Shown here one piece after another: positions 7,401 through 16,801 of a stretch of 21,217 nucleotides of DNA. The first letter of the stretch is position 1. Every line of letters starts with the position of its first letter. The notes under the pieces are model-generated. The model was not told the origin of the DNA. It did not search any database and worked only from the letters and a program-made list of their open reading frames with translations. The position numbers and the translations under genes are program-made. Source of the stretch: Choristocarpus tenellus KU-1152. Lineage: Eukaryota; Phaeophyceae. Location: contig CAXNAD020000358.1 in assembly GCA_964200185.2 (NCBI GenBank), positions 1 to 21,217 of the forward strand. Direction: 5' to 3'.

Positions 7401-10188
7401 ATGGTTAGGGATGAGTCTTAGGGGTTGGGGTCTAAGACTGCAATTTCTCCACAATGGACCTGGACTTACACTAATAGTTGGCCTGTGAATGAACACTACG
7501 GAGTACATGTGACAAACCTGAGAAAGCATCACTACCAACGAAGCAAGATAGGGTATTACATGGGATATCATCGCACCCTTAGGCACAGAAAAAGTAAATT
7601 AAGGGACATGCACCCCCCTGGCATATACTTTAGCACAGATGATATACATGCTTGCAACTTAACTCCTTTGACTGGCAAGAGCGTCCATAACATGATCAAG
7701 TGGGCACAAAGAACTTGCCCATTTGTAACAGATAGAGCAAAAATGATTGCAGTATACATGCCAGCACTCGGTTTCAAAAATGCGAACACATCAAGGATGG
7801 TGAGGTACACAGAAAAATAAAATGAACTCCACAAGGTCTTTTCAATAGTTGACATGTTCACCCTTAAGATATATACAGGATGTGCAACTGATCAACATGA
7901 TAAAAATGATGCGTCTATACATAACTCCTTCAGGCTGTACATGCAGGCAGGCAGTGTGAAATTATGTCTGACCTGATACAACCAAAACCACACAATCAGC
8001 CACACGAGCACCATTGTTCCTCATTCGGTAGAAAATTTCTTGTCCAGGTGTGTCAAGAAATGTGGCAACAAGCTCTGTCACGGTACCATTTGAATCCAAA
8101 ATACTCCTGCCCGACTCCTCCACAGCTGGTTCACACAAATTGACGGTCCTTGCACGAATCTCTTGGGTTATTCCACGGGGTTCATTACTGGTAAGGTTGA
8201 TGATTTGGGAGATGCAAAAAAGCTGGACATGTTAGGCAGACCATCACACAGTATCATCTGAGGGAAGTGTACCAAGGGTATTCATTCACCAGACCATTTC
8301 TTTCTTATCAACTGCGATAGTTGAATTGAGGTGATGTAGTTAATGGAAGTTGGAGACAAGAAAAAACTCACAAACAAGAATAATAAGTCAGTAAAGATAT
8401 ATATTTATTTACTCAACAGCTTAGGAATAGGACTGGATAGAATCTAACCAACGACACAAATTCCGGAAACTTAGATGTCACCTAACAATCTTGCTTGTTG
8501 GTCCAATCATGGCATCGAGCAGGGTGGTCTTGCCATGGTTGTAGTGCCCCAGTAAAACCACTACAGGTGTCCGCGATTCCTTGTCAGTCCCTGGTGGAAG
8601 GGAGGCCTTACGTTGCACTTCTGTATCAAGATATATAATTTTCTTGTTGAGTTCCTTGGCGATATTCTTGGCCTCCTAATAAATTGTGGCAATCAGCAGT
8701 AGCGTCCCCAAATGCATAAGAGGTGAGCAGCAAGGCAACAAGAGTCATGTTGGGCACTTTACAGTAGATTGTAACAATAGGTGCATGTCTCAGGGGCATA
8801 GAGTTTATGGCAACTTAAAAAAAAATTACACCCGCCAGTAGAAGCATTGCAAAGCAAATATTGAGTGCATCTCAGGACTTTCTACAGTGAAAATCCTTCC
8901 ACCGAGACCTGTAGGAAAGATGACATTTGTAATGGATTGCTATCAACAAGGTTTGCTGTTCAATCATTACCGCTTTCCCAATGAATAGAGTTGAGGTATC
9001 GACAAAACTATCAAAAGCCCTCATGTGAGCCACCTTGACATAGGAAAGTAATCATACTGTTTTTTCTTAGTAAAATAATCTCCACAAAAAATGAAGAGGA
9101 TATTGCCATACCGAAAAATAAAGGCAATTATAGTTGCAAACGAATGCATACTTGACGAGTTGGACTCGAGGTTGGATTTGGGACCAAACACAAGCACTAA
9201 GCCATAGAAGGATATAGGTACCCCACAGACCGTTTTGTTACTCACTCAACGAGCCGATACTCGTGTGTTGCATTAATACGCAAGGGAAAAAGCCACCATG
9301 TTGTCGTCAAACAGTATCGCCTGCTGATAGGCAAGGTCACAATCTCTAACGAGGTCTACAGATTTGTACCATGTTAACCGCCTTGGGAGAGTGCGGGTTC
9401 GAAAAATGGCATTTGTATTAATACCGTGCTTTTGGAAGAAAAATTGAAATACAGGGCCATGAGGTGTGTCCTAGTTCAGGAACATTTCAACATCGACAGG
9501 AAGCATGCCTGACGAGTAAAACGCGTTCATCCTACAGCATCCGACTTCGTACACTGGATGAAGGCACCTAGAAGGAGTTATTCACCTTGAAGGGAATTAC
9601 CACAGATCCTAAGGATGGGAAGGCGTAAGGTGTACCCTGGAGAACCACCCTCCACTTCTTTTTTTCGCGAATTCCGCCCAGTGCCTTAAACAGCACCTTG
9701 GCATTCACACGCAATAAGGTCGCCAGGTCTCTAGCGACGGGAGGGCCACATCAATAGTTATCCGAAGATTTAGAATACCATCGCTGTGAAGGTATGAGTA
9801 CAAGGAGAAGAAAGAATTGAGCCCTGGGCATAGTTTTCATAGTTTCCTACCTGAGTCCGGTGAAGGCTGGAACTTCCACCACATTTGATCTGCCACCAGA
9901 CGTCCACCTTCGTTGGCCCTTCCGCCTGATCATAACCCTTTCATTTTTAGAAACCAAGCGTTTACATCCTAATGGTAGATGAAACTCTTGTGCTTCGATA
10001 TATGCTCGTGCTATGGGTCTCATCGGTTCACTCCTTGTTCGAGTTACCACCATTCGATTTATGTCAGAAATCCTTGTAGCCTCACGATTTCCTTGGATTT
10101 TCAAGGAGCACACTGCCGCCTTGGACATATGCCCTCGCAAGTGCATACTCTTACAGGCAGCTCTCCCCATAACCACGAACGGCATCAT
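4411..10188 (-). CDS. Organellar (probably mitochondrial) translation initiation factor IF-2, nine exons
   Basis: GTPase that brings initiator tRNA to the small organellar ribosomal subunit. Exons, in transcription order: 10188-9851, 9730-9586, 8675-8482, 8187-7973, 6706-6573, 6418-6125, 5834-5717, 5475-5289, and 5176- or 5146-4411. All introns are GT-AG, and phases agree at every junction (796 or 786 residues). Residues 1-100 are Arg/Lys-rich, like a mitochondrial presequence. The IF-2 N-domain starts near VEVPAFT (104). The G domain has P-loop GHYNHGKTT (204-212), GIT (231-233), DTPGQ (271-275), NKMD (325-328) and SAL (366-368). Domain II spans about 415-530, an acidic linker about 597-611, and domain III about 649-735 (VVVKTDTANTLASVLDAL, VGAVTSANILLAKDCE). 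Oddities: Gln replaces the usual DTPGH His, and the protein ends after domain III without a C2 domain. The first ATG in the frame was chosen; 10185 and 10170 are alternatives. The acceptor of the last exon is unresolved. IF-2 identity is very likely. Confidence 0.9.
6707..7972 (-). other. Large IF-2 intron (1266 bases) with foldback repeat and antisense frame
   Basis: The intron is bounded by a TCAG|GTCAGA donor and a TTCCAG acceptor. It splits the G domain between VVLVVS and AVEGVC, which join without loss compared with other IF-2 proteins, so no exon is missing. Inside are nested inverted repeats: GGTCTAAGGCC at 7021-7031 with GGCCTTAGACC at 7343-7353, and TAGACGTA near 7083 with TACGTCTA near 7310. 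They suggest a small transposon-like insertion. A plus-strand frame open from 7425 to 7820 (first ATG 7560, 86 residues) lies antisense to the host gene; coding status unknown. Confidence 0.6.
7021..7353. mobile_element. Possible MITE-like foldback element inside IF-2 intron
   Basis: Eleven-base perfect terminal inverted repeats (GGTCTAAGGCC / GGCCTTAGACC) enclose 333 bases. A second nested pair of eight bases lies inside. There is no transposase. I could not find a clear target-site duplication at the ends, so this stays a candidate rather than a firm element. Confidence 0.3.
8676..9585 (-). other. IF-2 intron 2 (910 bases)
   Basis: The donor AAG|GTGAAT follows residues VVIPFK, and the acceptor TTTATTAG precedes EAKNIAKELN. 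The join is in phase 0 and continues the N-domain as in relatives. Open frames within it (for example one reading KVAHMRAFDSF near 9020-8960) do not fit the phase of the flanking exons. I see no feature of note. Confidence 0.6.
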
Positions 10189-10293
10189 GTTGTCCAAGAA
10201 TATTAGGTACTCACACTCCAACACAAATTAGATACAAAAACTGTAGAAGACACGCCTCCGCATATACTCGAGAGCCCAGCTCACATTGCAGTT

Positions 10294-13200
10294 TCAAAGG
10301 GAAATACAACGGAAAACCAAAGGTAAACAAACCAAAGGACAACCGATCGAATGACAACGAGGTAACGAATTTACCGTATGTACATCCTCGTTAGGCTGAG
10401 CCTCGAATGGTCTGTTTCCAGGTGAGATAAATGATGTACATAGAGTACAATCCTTGACTCCGGGCGAAGTGCCCACCATTTAATATTTACAGGATGCAAG
10501 ATAGGGACTGAAGACTGTGCACCTTCTAAGAAGGGTATCTTGTGTCCACTATTTAATATTTACAGGATGCAAGATAAGGACTGAAGACGGTGCAACTGGG
10601 TATCTTTCGAGTTGATATAGAAACCCACGAGCACGATGACGTGACGATTTCAAACCTTGATCCCTTGACAAAACAATAGAACTACACCTCCAGCAACTCT
10701 TTGCCAGGTAAATGGCATTGAATATGAGGGACCTTTGGAGGATCGCATCTTTTCAAGGGGGTAGAGCGGAGCCTTGGCAGTGAATACGTGCAGCGTCTTT
10801 GATGTGAAGAATGTTTCGACCAAATTGAAAAGGCTAAAGTACAGACTCCCAACGACCAAGCACCTCTTCTTTGCATGCCTTGAGGTTCTCACACTCAGTC
10901 CAGGGACAGTACACGCTGGTTCATTGTCATAAGAACAGCTACTGAGGGGTCGCAGAGCTGTAAACACCTTGATATGTAACGGTAAACAGTAAGTACCCTC
11001 CCGAGTTCCACTTGTCATACCAAATGATTACAATACATATCGTGTTCTGTGTTAGAACACTAGTAAACTCCTGTGTCTACCGAGCAGACCGTCATTCCGT
11101 AGAAAACATTGTTGGGGTAAATATCAACTAATGTCGTGTCAGACCATAACATTATCATGAAATCTTCACTATAGCACATGTGCTACCTATTGATAATAAT
11201 TTTTCAATAATGCCAACACATACCTCACGCCCTCAGCTTTCCCCAATGATATATTATCCAATTTGAGCAAAACGTTCAAAAATTTCGCCCCATGTTCAAA
11301 CTAGCTAGTTCTATCGATACTAGCCATCATAGCATGTAGATATTGTTGAGATGCGAGTAAGTACCCCCTTTAATGCTTGATTCAAACTGCATTATGTTTC
11401 AAAACAGTGTCTGACACCATTCTCCGCAAGGCACTTTGCTCAGGAAACTGGCCGAAGGGGCACCATCATGTCATTTTGCATCCAGAAGAGAGACATCAAT
11501 ATATGTGCGTATACTATATCATGATGAAGTAGACCTTCAAGGCTTAACCCAATTGAGGAGGTGATACTGCCCTCATTTTGGATCATATTCACAGAATACG
11601 TTGGTCTATCAACAAGTCTCTCGTGTAGGTTACCCCTTCAACTCTAAGTCTTGACATTTTTGCTGACACATTGTTAAGTAGTACACAGTATGCACATACA
11701 TTTCCAATATATATATGTATGTATTTCCGTGTCCTAATCAGGTTCCGGCTCCTTTCTCCTAGAATATTTCTTCTCTCTTTTGCGATAACACCCTCTAAGG
11801 GGATAGTTGGGGTGGGTCAGTCTTTGCCAACTACATGTTCTATCGAAAGTACAGGTGCATCACTATTGGTTGTTATAGCAATTATGGAAGATCGGAGATG
11901 ATATGAATGCTTGCAAGCCTTCCACCCGTCTAAGATGAAGATGAATGAATGCACTTCATCACTGCAGCAGCATCCACTGGGACCATTAAATTGCACCAAC
12001 AGTGAAATGCCTTTCTGTGACATACATAATTCAAACTACTGATCACTATAGCATTAAGAGAATGTCATACCACTGAACTAAATGTGCCCACAAGGAAGCT
12101 GAGCTAGTATTTGACATATGTTTCCTGTAGCCAATGCTTGTAAGATATGAAACGCCGTTTAGCATGTGAGAAGCATGGTGAACTTGCTTTACACAAAGTG
12201 GCCACAAAAACTACAAACACAAAGCAGAAATTCGAATAGAAAGCAAAAAACATTATACAACCTTTAACAGTGTTTGCATGAGTGTGTCAGATATCGAAAA
12301 TTGGGAACTTCCCTATGTGGTCCTTTCTAAAGACCTGGATTTCGACCAAGTACTGATGGGGTGCACCAGCGATAAGGTTGGGAAGGCATCCATCCTTCAA
12401 AACCAAAGCATTGTGCCAGCAAAGTGTTTTTCCCTCTGACCCATTACTGAATGGTTCGTCCATCCCTTTTTTTTTCTTCTTGCGCTGTGAGATGATCTTA
12501 CCATATGACACAATGCGTAGTGCTGGTGGATCAGGTATGGATTGGAACGAACACCCCTATGCAAGATACTGCGGTCTACCTTCCCATCAAGATTTTATTG
12601 AATAATTCTACAAAACCCAGATTTCTGACAATATTGTAGCAACAGAAAGAAGATCAGTGTCGTGGTATGAACGGTTTCATGGTGACCCATAGAGAGAAAT
12701 CCCACTAGCACCTCTATACAGTCGATATTCTAATAATATTCTTACCTTTTTCTTCCGATATCAATGGAGGAAAATGTGTGTGATCCAGCCTTCACCTTGC
12801 ACCCTGTTTAAAGCTTGAGTCGCATGAATCGTTGGTTCTAAGGAAGTGCTCCGTGTAGAGGCTTTATGTCTTCCAGGTGAGGAGGTGACCAGTGCACTGA
12901 ACCACTGATGAATTCCATGAGATGAATCTTGTAAATATGATCTGTGAAGAGACTGGTTGAAATACTGCAATGTAGTGTACTTTCTAGAGCTGTAGTTTAG
13001 GCTAGTAATGCATGCTCTCCGAGTAGAGGTTTGCTACCTTGTGAAGGAAAGTTTTTGATGCATTTATTCTGAATATATCTCGTCCAGTTGTGTATTGAGG
13101 TACACTATATTGAGGAGCGATTTCGCAATCTGAAGAGGGGGTGACACCTTGCAAGAAACCTATACGATAAGATACTAGTGCTATTTCTTCTACGAGAGAA

Positions 13201-14003
13201 ATATAGACAAAGCCTGAGAGTCTAATTCTCAACCAACTTATGTGTGTCCCATATTGAGTGTGTATGTTGAAGAATATCTACCAATTCCAGGGATCAAGCA
13301 TAGTATAGCTATGTATAGTTCAATGTTGAGTCGTTATTACATACATGTCCGACCTGAGTACTTACACACTAAGATATTTCTAGTGGATGAATCAACAGTC
13401 AACACTAGATGATGGTACTGGACTGTAGCTCCTGAACTATGGAAAAAGCAGCCTACAGATTGGGAGGAGCGTAATGTCTGATGTTGGGTGCAATTCCCCC
13501 CGAGGACAGAGTGGTACACTTGACGGGTGTGCTTGGTGTTCAGATCGTTCTTGATGGTGTCAAGGAAGGTCTTTACCTGACTGTCTTGTGTTACGGTACG
13601 CTTCTCCTGGGAGAGTGCATCCCACAGGGCCTTTGACAAGGCACAGGTTTCTGTCCCTCAGCCAAGAACCATGTGGCCATGTCGTGCCTTGCATACTTCT
13701 ACCCTTCCCATCCTCATGTCTGAGTTTGTCTACAAGCAATGAACAAAGTATCTGGACTATAACGTCCATCTTGGCTTTCTTCTGAGAGCACGCTTGGGTT
13801 TGATTGTCTGCTGACTCCTCTCTTCCTGATGTGACAATACGCAACATGGTTGGGTGTGTATACAGGAGACAGAGGAAGAGAGTAGGAAGGGGATGTACAT
13901 ATGCGTCAGTGAAGTGGATCACTCCCCTTAGAGGTGAAGATTGATTGACAGGTGTGGACGCGTTCGGGAATGTAGGCAATTCTGACTGAACTGAGCTGGG
14001 CAT
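10294..14003 (-). CDS. Unrecognised multi-exon gene upstream of IF-2
   Basis: Twelve exons can be chained with GT-AG sites and agreeing phases: 14003-13577, 13431-13366, 13213-13038, 12964-12796, 12522-12335, 12014-11984, 11794-11700, 11619-11515, 11447-11388, 11300-11224, 10941-10656, 10452-10294 (about 612 residues). Best-supported junctions are CAG|GTAAAG, TGT|GTAAGT, AAG|GTAGCA, AAT|GTATGT and GAG|GTATGT donors with pyrimidine-rich acceptors. Typical segments are SGATVQYHHLVLTV, LVEEIALVSYRIGFLQ, WHNALVLKDGCLPNL, QNEGSITSSIGLSLEGLL, FEHGAKFLNVLLKLDN and GSLYFSLFNLVETFF. No domain is recognised. It looks soluble and mixed alpha/beta, with a short Lys run (RKKKKKG). The 31-base sixth exon and the end of exon 4 are the weakest links. 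Stop at 10294 lies 105 bases before the IF-2 ATG, so the genes are in tight tandem on one strand. Existence of a gene is more certain than each exon edge. Confidence 0.5.
10473..10606. repeat. Tandem duplication in the last intron of the unrecognised gene
   Basis: Copy 1 is 10473-10541 and copy 2 is 10546-10606. Both start CCAC.ATTTAATATTTACAGG, contain GATGCAAGATA.GGACTGAAG, and end GGGTATCTT. Copy 1 has about eight extra bases near its end. The high identity suggests a recent event. Both copies fall in the intron 10655-10453, so the protein would be unaffected. Confidence 0.8.
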
Positions 14004-15177
14004 AATATAATTTATTTGCAAATAGTACCAGAAGGTTCAAATCAGCAATGTTTCGGATTCTTGCAACTTGACCATTTTCGGGGTTTAGAAGGAGGTTTGA
14101 ATGTGAGGGGACTAAATAAAGGGATAACGGAAGGATTGGAGTATATGAAAATGGATCAAAATGTCGAAATCCGAAATGTTTAAGATTTTTTTTTTGTGGG
14201 CAATGTCAAGGAGGAGGAATTTGAATTGGACAGGGGAAGAAATATGACTCTTAGTTCATGAGATATTGTATAGTGTAAACATAGTAAACAAGTGCAATCT
14301 AAAATCTCTAGGATTTGTCATTTTAGAGTGACCTTGTGGAATTTCTTAGCAATATGTGACATGTGTACCCAAGTGTGTTTCACGTAGGATACAGATGAAT
14401 GTGGTGAGATGATGTCGTGTGGATACAAGAATAGTCCATATCAAGTGTTGATCAACTCTAGTCATAGACCATTCTTGCATCTTTTTTTTATAAATTCTTG
14501 TGAACAATTTTACGTTTGATTGGTTTGTTTCATTGATTGCAGAACATTTGAATTTATATTTGTAGTGGTTGACGTATTGAGATATTTTGTCTTATCGTAC
14601 CAAAACGGGGAGGATGTGGTTTCTATTGTTAATTATTTACTTCCTACACCATTTACTTGCGATTTTTGCGTCAGTATATATAGTATATGATGACTTTCTC
14701 TATTGTATGCAAAGGAATTGGAATTTGGTTGTGTGGTGGGTCATATTTCGAGATTTGCAATGCTAAGAGTGTGGCAAAGGGGTGTATCATGCGACTAGAG
14801 AATACGGTCACGTTCAAAATTCGCAATACTACATAATATTTTTTTTGTTGGTCATATACAACGTTTTCCAAATCCTTGGAGTGTCGTGTCAGTTCCTGTA
14901 TGGGAGAGACGCAGGGCACAAGAAATTCACCCTAGACACGGGACATTCCTCTTTGTGTATCTCGGACAGAAGGAGATTCTGGTGACAAATTCCCAATGAA
15001 AGTGATGCCTTGTAGGTGGTGCTCCAGAGGAGCCATCCTACATGTGATGTGGCTGGAGTGGTGTGTTGTTTGCTTTTCAGAAAAGTTTGGATCTCGAAGA
15101 TCGTTATACATCTATTAGGACAAATATCCGTACATATGTTGCAAAGTTTGATATCCGAAGAGAGGGAGACGTGAATT
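14004..15177. other. Intergenic region upstream of the unrecognised gene
   Basis: AT-rich sequence with runs of T (for example TTTTTTTTT at about 14188) and only short frames. It should contain the promoter and 5' untranslated region of the minus-strand gene starting at 14003, but I see no core element I can defend. Confidence 0.4.
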
Positions 15178-15543
15178 TCAGACCAAAGAATAGAAATCAG
15201 ACGCGTGAGGGATATCGTTGAAACAGAGAATGTTGTTGAACGAACTTATTGATTTTCTTGTCAATCGGAAAGTATTTGGGGAATCTTTGGAGGTGTATGA
15301 TGTAGAACTTGTATCATTCAGTGCAAGAAAAAAATGATAAAATACTGAGGATGGTGGTATGGATAGGTCATATGGTACTAGGGATAAAAGAAATAGGACT
15401 AAGTAGTAGTATAATAATAGGACACCACCAATGGTGTAGCTGCTGCTGCTGCCGAGGTACGAACACACCCCTATTAGAAGGGTTCTCTTGACCCTCGAAA
15501 GTTTATCCTTAACACCCTCCTGGCGGAATGTTTTGGGCGCCAT
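15178..15543 (-). CDS. Possible small membrane protein
   Basis: ATG at 15543 has a favourable context (ACCATGG) and opens a 121-residue frame starting MAPKTFRQEGVKDKLSRVK. A basic N-terminus is followed by a Ser run from a CAG-type triplet repeat, and then a hydrophobic stretch (GGVLLLYYYLVLFLLSLVP) long enough for one membrane segment. The rest is Ser/Thr-rich. It could equally be a first exon ending at an early donor (GAGG|GTGTTA at codon 10). An opposite-strand frame (15309-15491) overlaps it. Not recognised. Confidence 0.27.
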   Translation of the reverse strand: MAPKTFRQEGVKDKLSRVKRTLLIGVCSYLGSSSSYTIGGVLLLYYYLVLFLLSLVPYDLSIPPSSVFYHFFLALNDTSSTSYTSKDSPNTFRLTRKSISSFNNILCFNDIPHASDFYSLV

Positions 15544-15846
15544 GGTAAGCAAGTAAGAAGGTTTTTAGATGAGTTAGCCATGCAGTGGGGGCGAGATGAG
15601 AGGGGCGAGAACATAGTGCAGGAAAGAGACTGTCAAGTCCCGCTTTGGACAGATAGTGTCTGTCACTGCACAAGTGACTCTCTCGAGATGTGTAATATAT
15701 TTCAGGCTAGAGACACCAGGCAGGTGGGCATGAAGGGGCCTGTAAGATTATTGGGATGCTTCGGTAGGTCTTCGCCTACTTTTCCAGGGCTAAGCTAGAT
15801 TAGAGGCATAGCAGCAGAGCACACATTACATTGCAACGACAACCCT

Positions 15847-16533
15847 TTAAGGGGTCATTATGGTATAGTGTGAAACAGATGGAAACAAGCCGACAGGTTC
15901 TTCATAATGAAGGCTTGTCAAAAGAGTTGGTACATCAGTTGTAGTCGAGGGAAGACGCATATCTATAGGAAAATTCGCTAATGGCATTTTCGACAAAGTA
16001 GCAATGGGGGTAATTGGAGGGGATTGCCTTACATCAGTCATGTCCCTTGTCTCTGTCAAGTTGCGGATGAGGTCCATGTTTGGAGGACACTTCTCCTCCA
16101 CTGCAGCCTTTAACTTATCATTGATCAGATTTATGCACAGGTCTCCAGCAGACGACGTCACTGATGGTGTAGATGGTGGTGCTGGTGGTGTTGTGAAAGA
16201 CCTTGTGTGGGGCACATGTGCAGACTGAGAAACAGGCAGGGTTGGTGGTAAGGGAGATTGACTCATGGGGTGATAATCTACCGACATCAGTTGTTGGACC
16301 ACCCACTGATCCACCACAGAGGGTTTATGGACTAAACGTTTCCTCCCGTCCTCTAAAATGACCTCATCAAATGATAAAGGGTCTTGGTCATGAAATGGCG
16401 GTAGTAGATGTCCATCTGGTTCATTTTCTTTTAATTCCTCCGTCATGAAGCTCTGGAAACGATTGGTGATTGTCTGGAATGTACTCTGTCGTCTCCTTGA
16501 TCGAACTGTATGCCAATCAGACTGATTTGGCAT
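15847..16533 (-). CDS. Unrecognised 228-residue protein, single uninterrupted frame
   Basis: This is one of the longest unspliced frames in the window, with ATG at 16533 and stop at 15847. The N-terminus is basic (DWHTVRSRRRQSTFQ) and is followed by an acidic helix-like part (MTEELKENEPDGH). A folded-looking block comes next (SFDEVILEDGRKRLVHKP, SVVDQWVVQQLM), then a Pro/Ser/Thr-rich linker (TTPPAPPSTPSVTSS) and a shorter helix (INLINDKLKAAVEEKCPP). The last 20 residues read through one copy of a 43-base repeat. Layout resembles a gag-like or regulatory protein with a disordered middle, but I recognise no domain, and no reverse transcriptase is nearby. A repeat on each side would fit an inserted segment. 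Confidence 0.42.
   Translation of the reverse strand: MPNQSDWHTVRSRRRQSTFQTITNRFQSFMTEELKENEPDGHLLPPFHDQDPLSFDEVILEDGRKRLVHKPSVVDQWVVQQLMSVDYHPMSQSPLPPTLPVSQSAHVPHTRSFTTPPAPPSTPSVTSSAGDLCINLINDKLKAAVEEKCPPNMDLIRNLTETRDMTDVRQSPPITPIATLSKMPLANFPIDMRLPSTTTDVPTLLTSLHYEEPVGLFPSVSHYTIMTP
15870..15912 (+). repeat. 43-base direct repeat, copy 1
   Basis: Begins GTGAAACAGATGGAAACAAG. It matches 16631-16673 at 40 of 43 positions; all three differences are transitions. It overlaps the 3' end of the minus-strand frame 15847-16533. Read on the plus strand it begins VKQMETSRQVLHNE. Confidence 0.85.
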
Positions 16534-16801
16534 ATGTGGTGCTCAAAGTACTGGTAATATACTCAGAGGATCCCCAAAAAGTACTGTAAAAGTACTCTCC
16601 CACTTCAAAGCGATTGCCGTCGTCGCCACTGTGAAACAGATGGAAGCAAGCCGACAGGCTCTTCGTAATGAAGTGGAGCGGGAAGACCCACAGGAGTCAA
16701 GATCAAAGAGAGACACAAGTCAGAGAAGGAGAGCAATCCCTCAGAAGATCATTCAGGAAAAGAGTGTTCAAGTGGTAACTGGGAGAGGGGGGGGTTGGTA
16801 A
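16526..16801 (+). CDS. Charged plus-strand frame, probably an exon of an unrecognised gene
   Basis: The frame is open for 91 codons from 16526 to TAA at 16799-16801; the first ATG is at 16640, which would give 53 residues. The part after the repeat reads VKQMEASRQALRNEVERED, then Arg/Lys/Ser-rich (SRSKRDTSQRRRAIPQK). A donor-like GTG|GTAACT at about 16774 could end it as an exon. It is basic and likely helical or disordered. The second 43-base repeat copy lies inside and keeps the frame open, while copy 1 soon meets a stop. No family is recognised. Confidence 0.32.
   Translation, partial: FGICGAQSTGNILRGSPKSTVKVLSHFKAIAVVATVKQMEASRQALRNEVEREDPQESRSKRDTSQRRRAIPQKIIQEKSVQVVTGRGGGW
16631..16673 (+). 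repeat. 43-base direct repeat, copy 2
   Basis: Partner of 15870-15912, in the same orientation, 718 bases further on. This copy fits the charged plus-strand reading frame (16526-16801). It is therefore likely the original, with copy 1 derived from it. Confidence 0.85.

Noticed and set aside
8940-9030. Apparent minus-strand exon (KVAHMRAFDSFVDTSTLFIGKA) before a GTAATG donor
   Set aside because: Its phase does not fit the neighbouring IF-2 exons, and the join 9586 to 8675 already continues the N-domain as in relatives.
11448-11464. 17-base intron inside the unrecognised gene
   Set aside because: Far shorter than every other intron. A 67-base intron (11514-11448) uses the same acceptor and keeps the phase.
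13651-13702. 52-base intron that would switch the unrecognised gene into the frame 13639-13337
   Set aside because: The unspliced frame reaches a strong CAG|GTAAAG donor at 13577, which joins in phase to the next exon, so the tiny intron is not needed.
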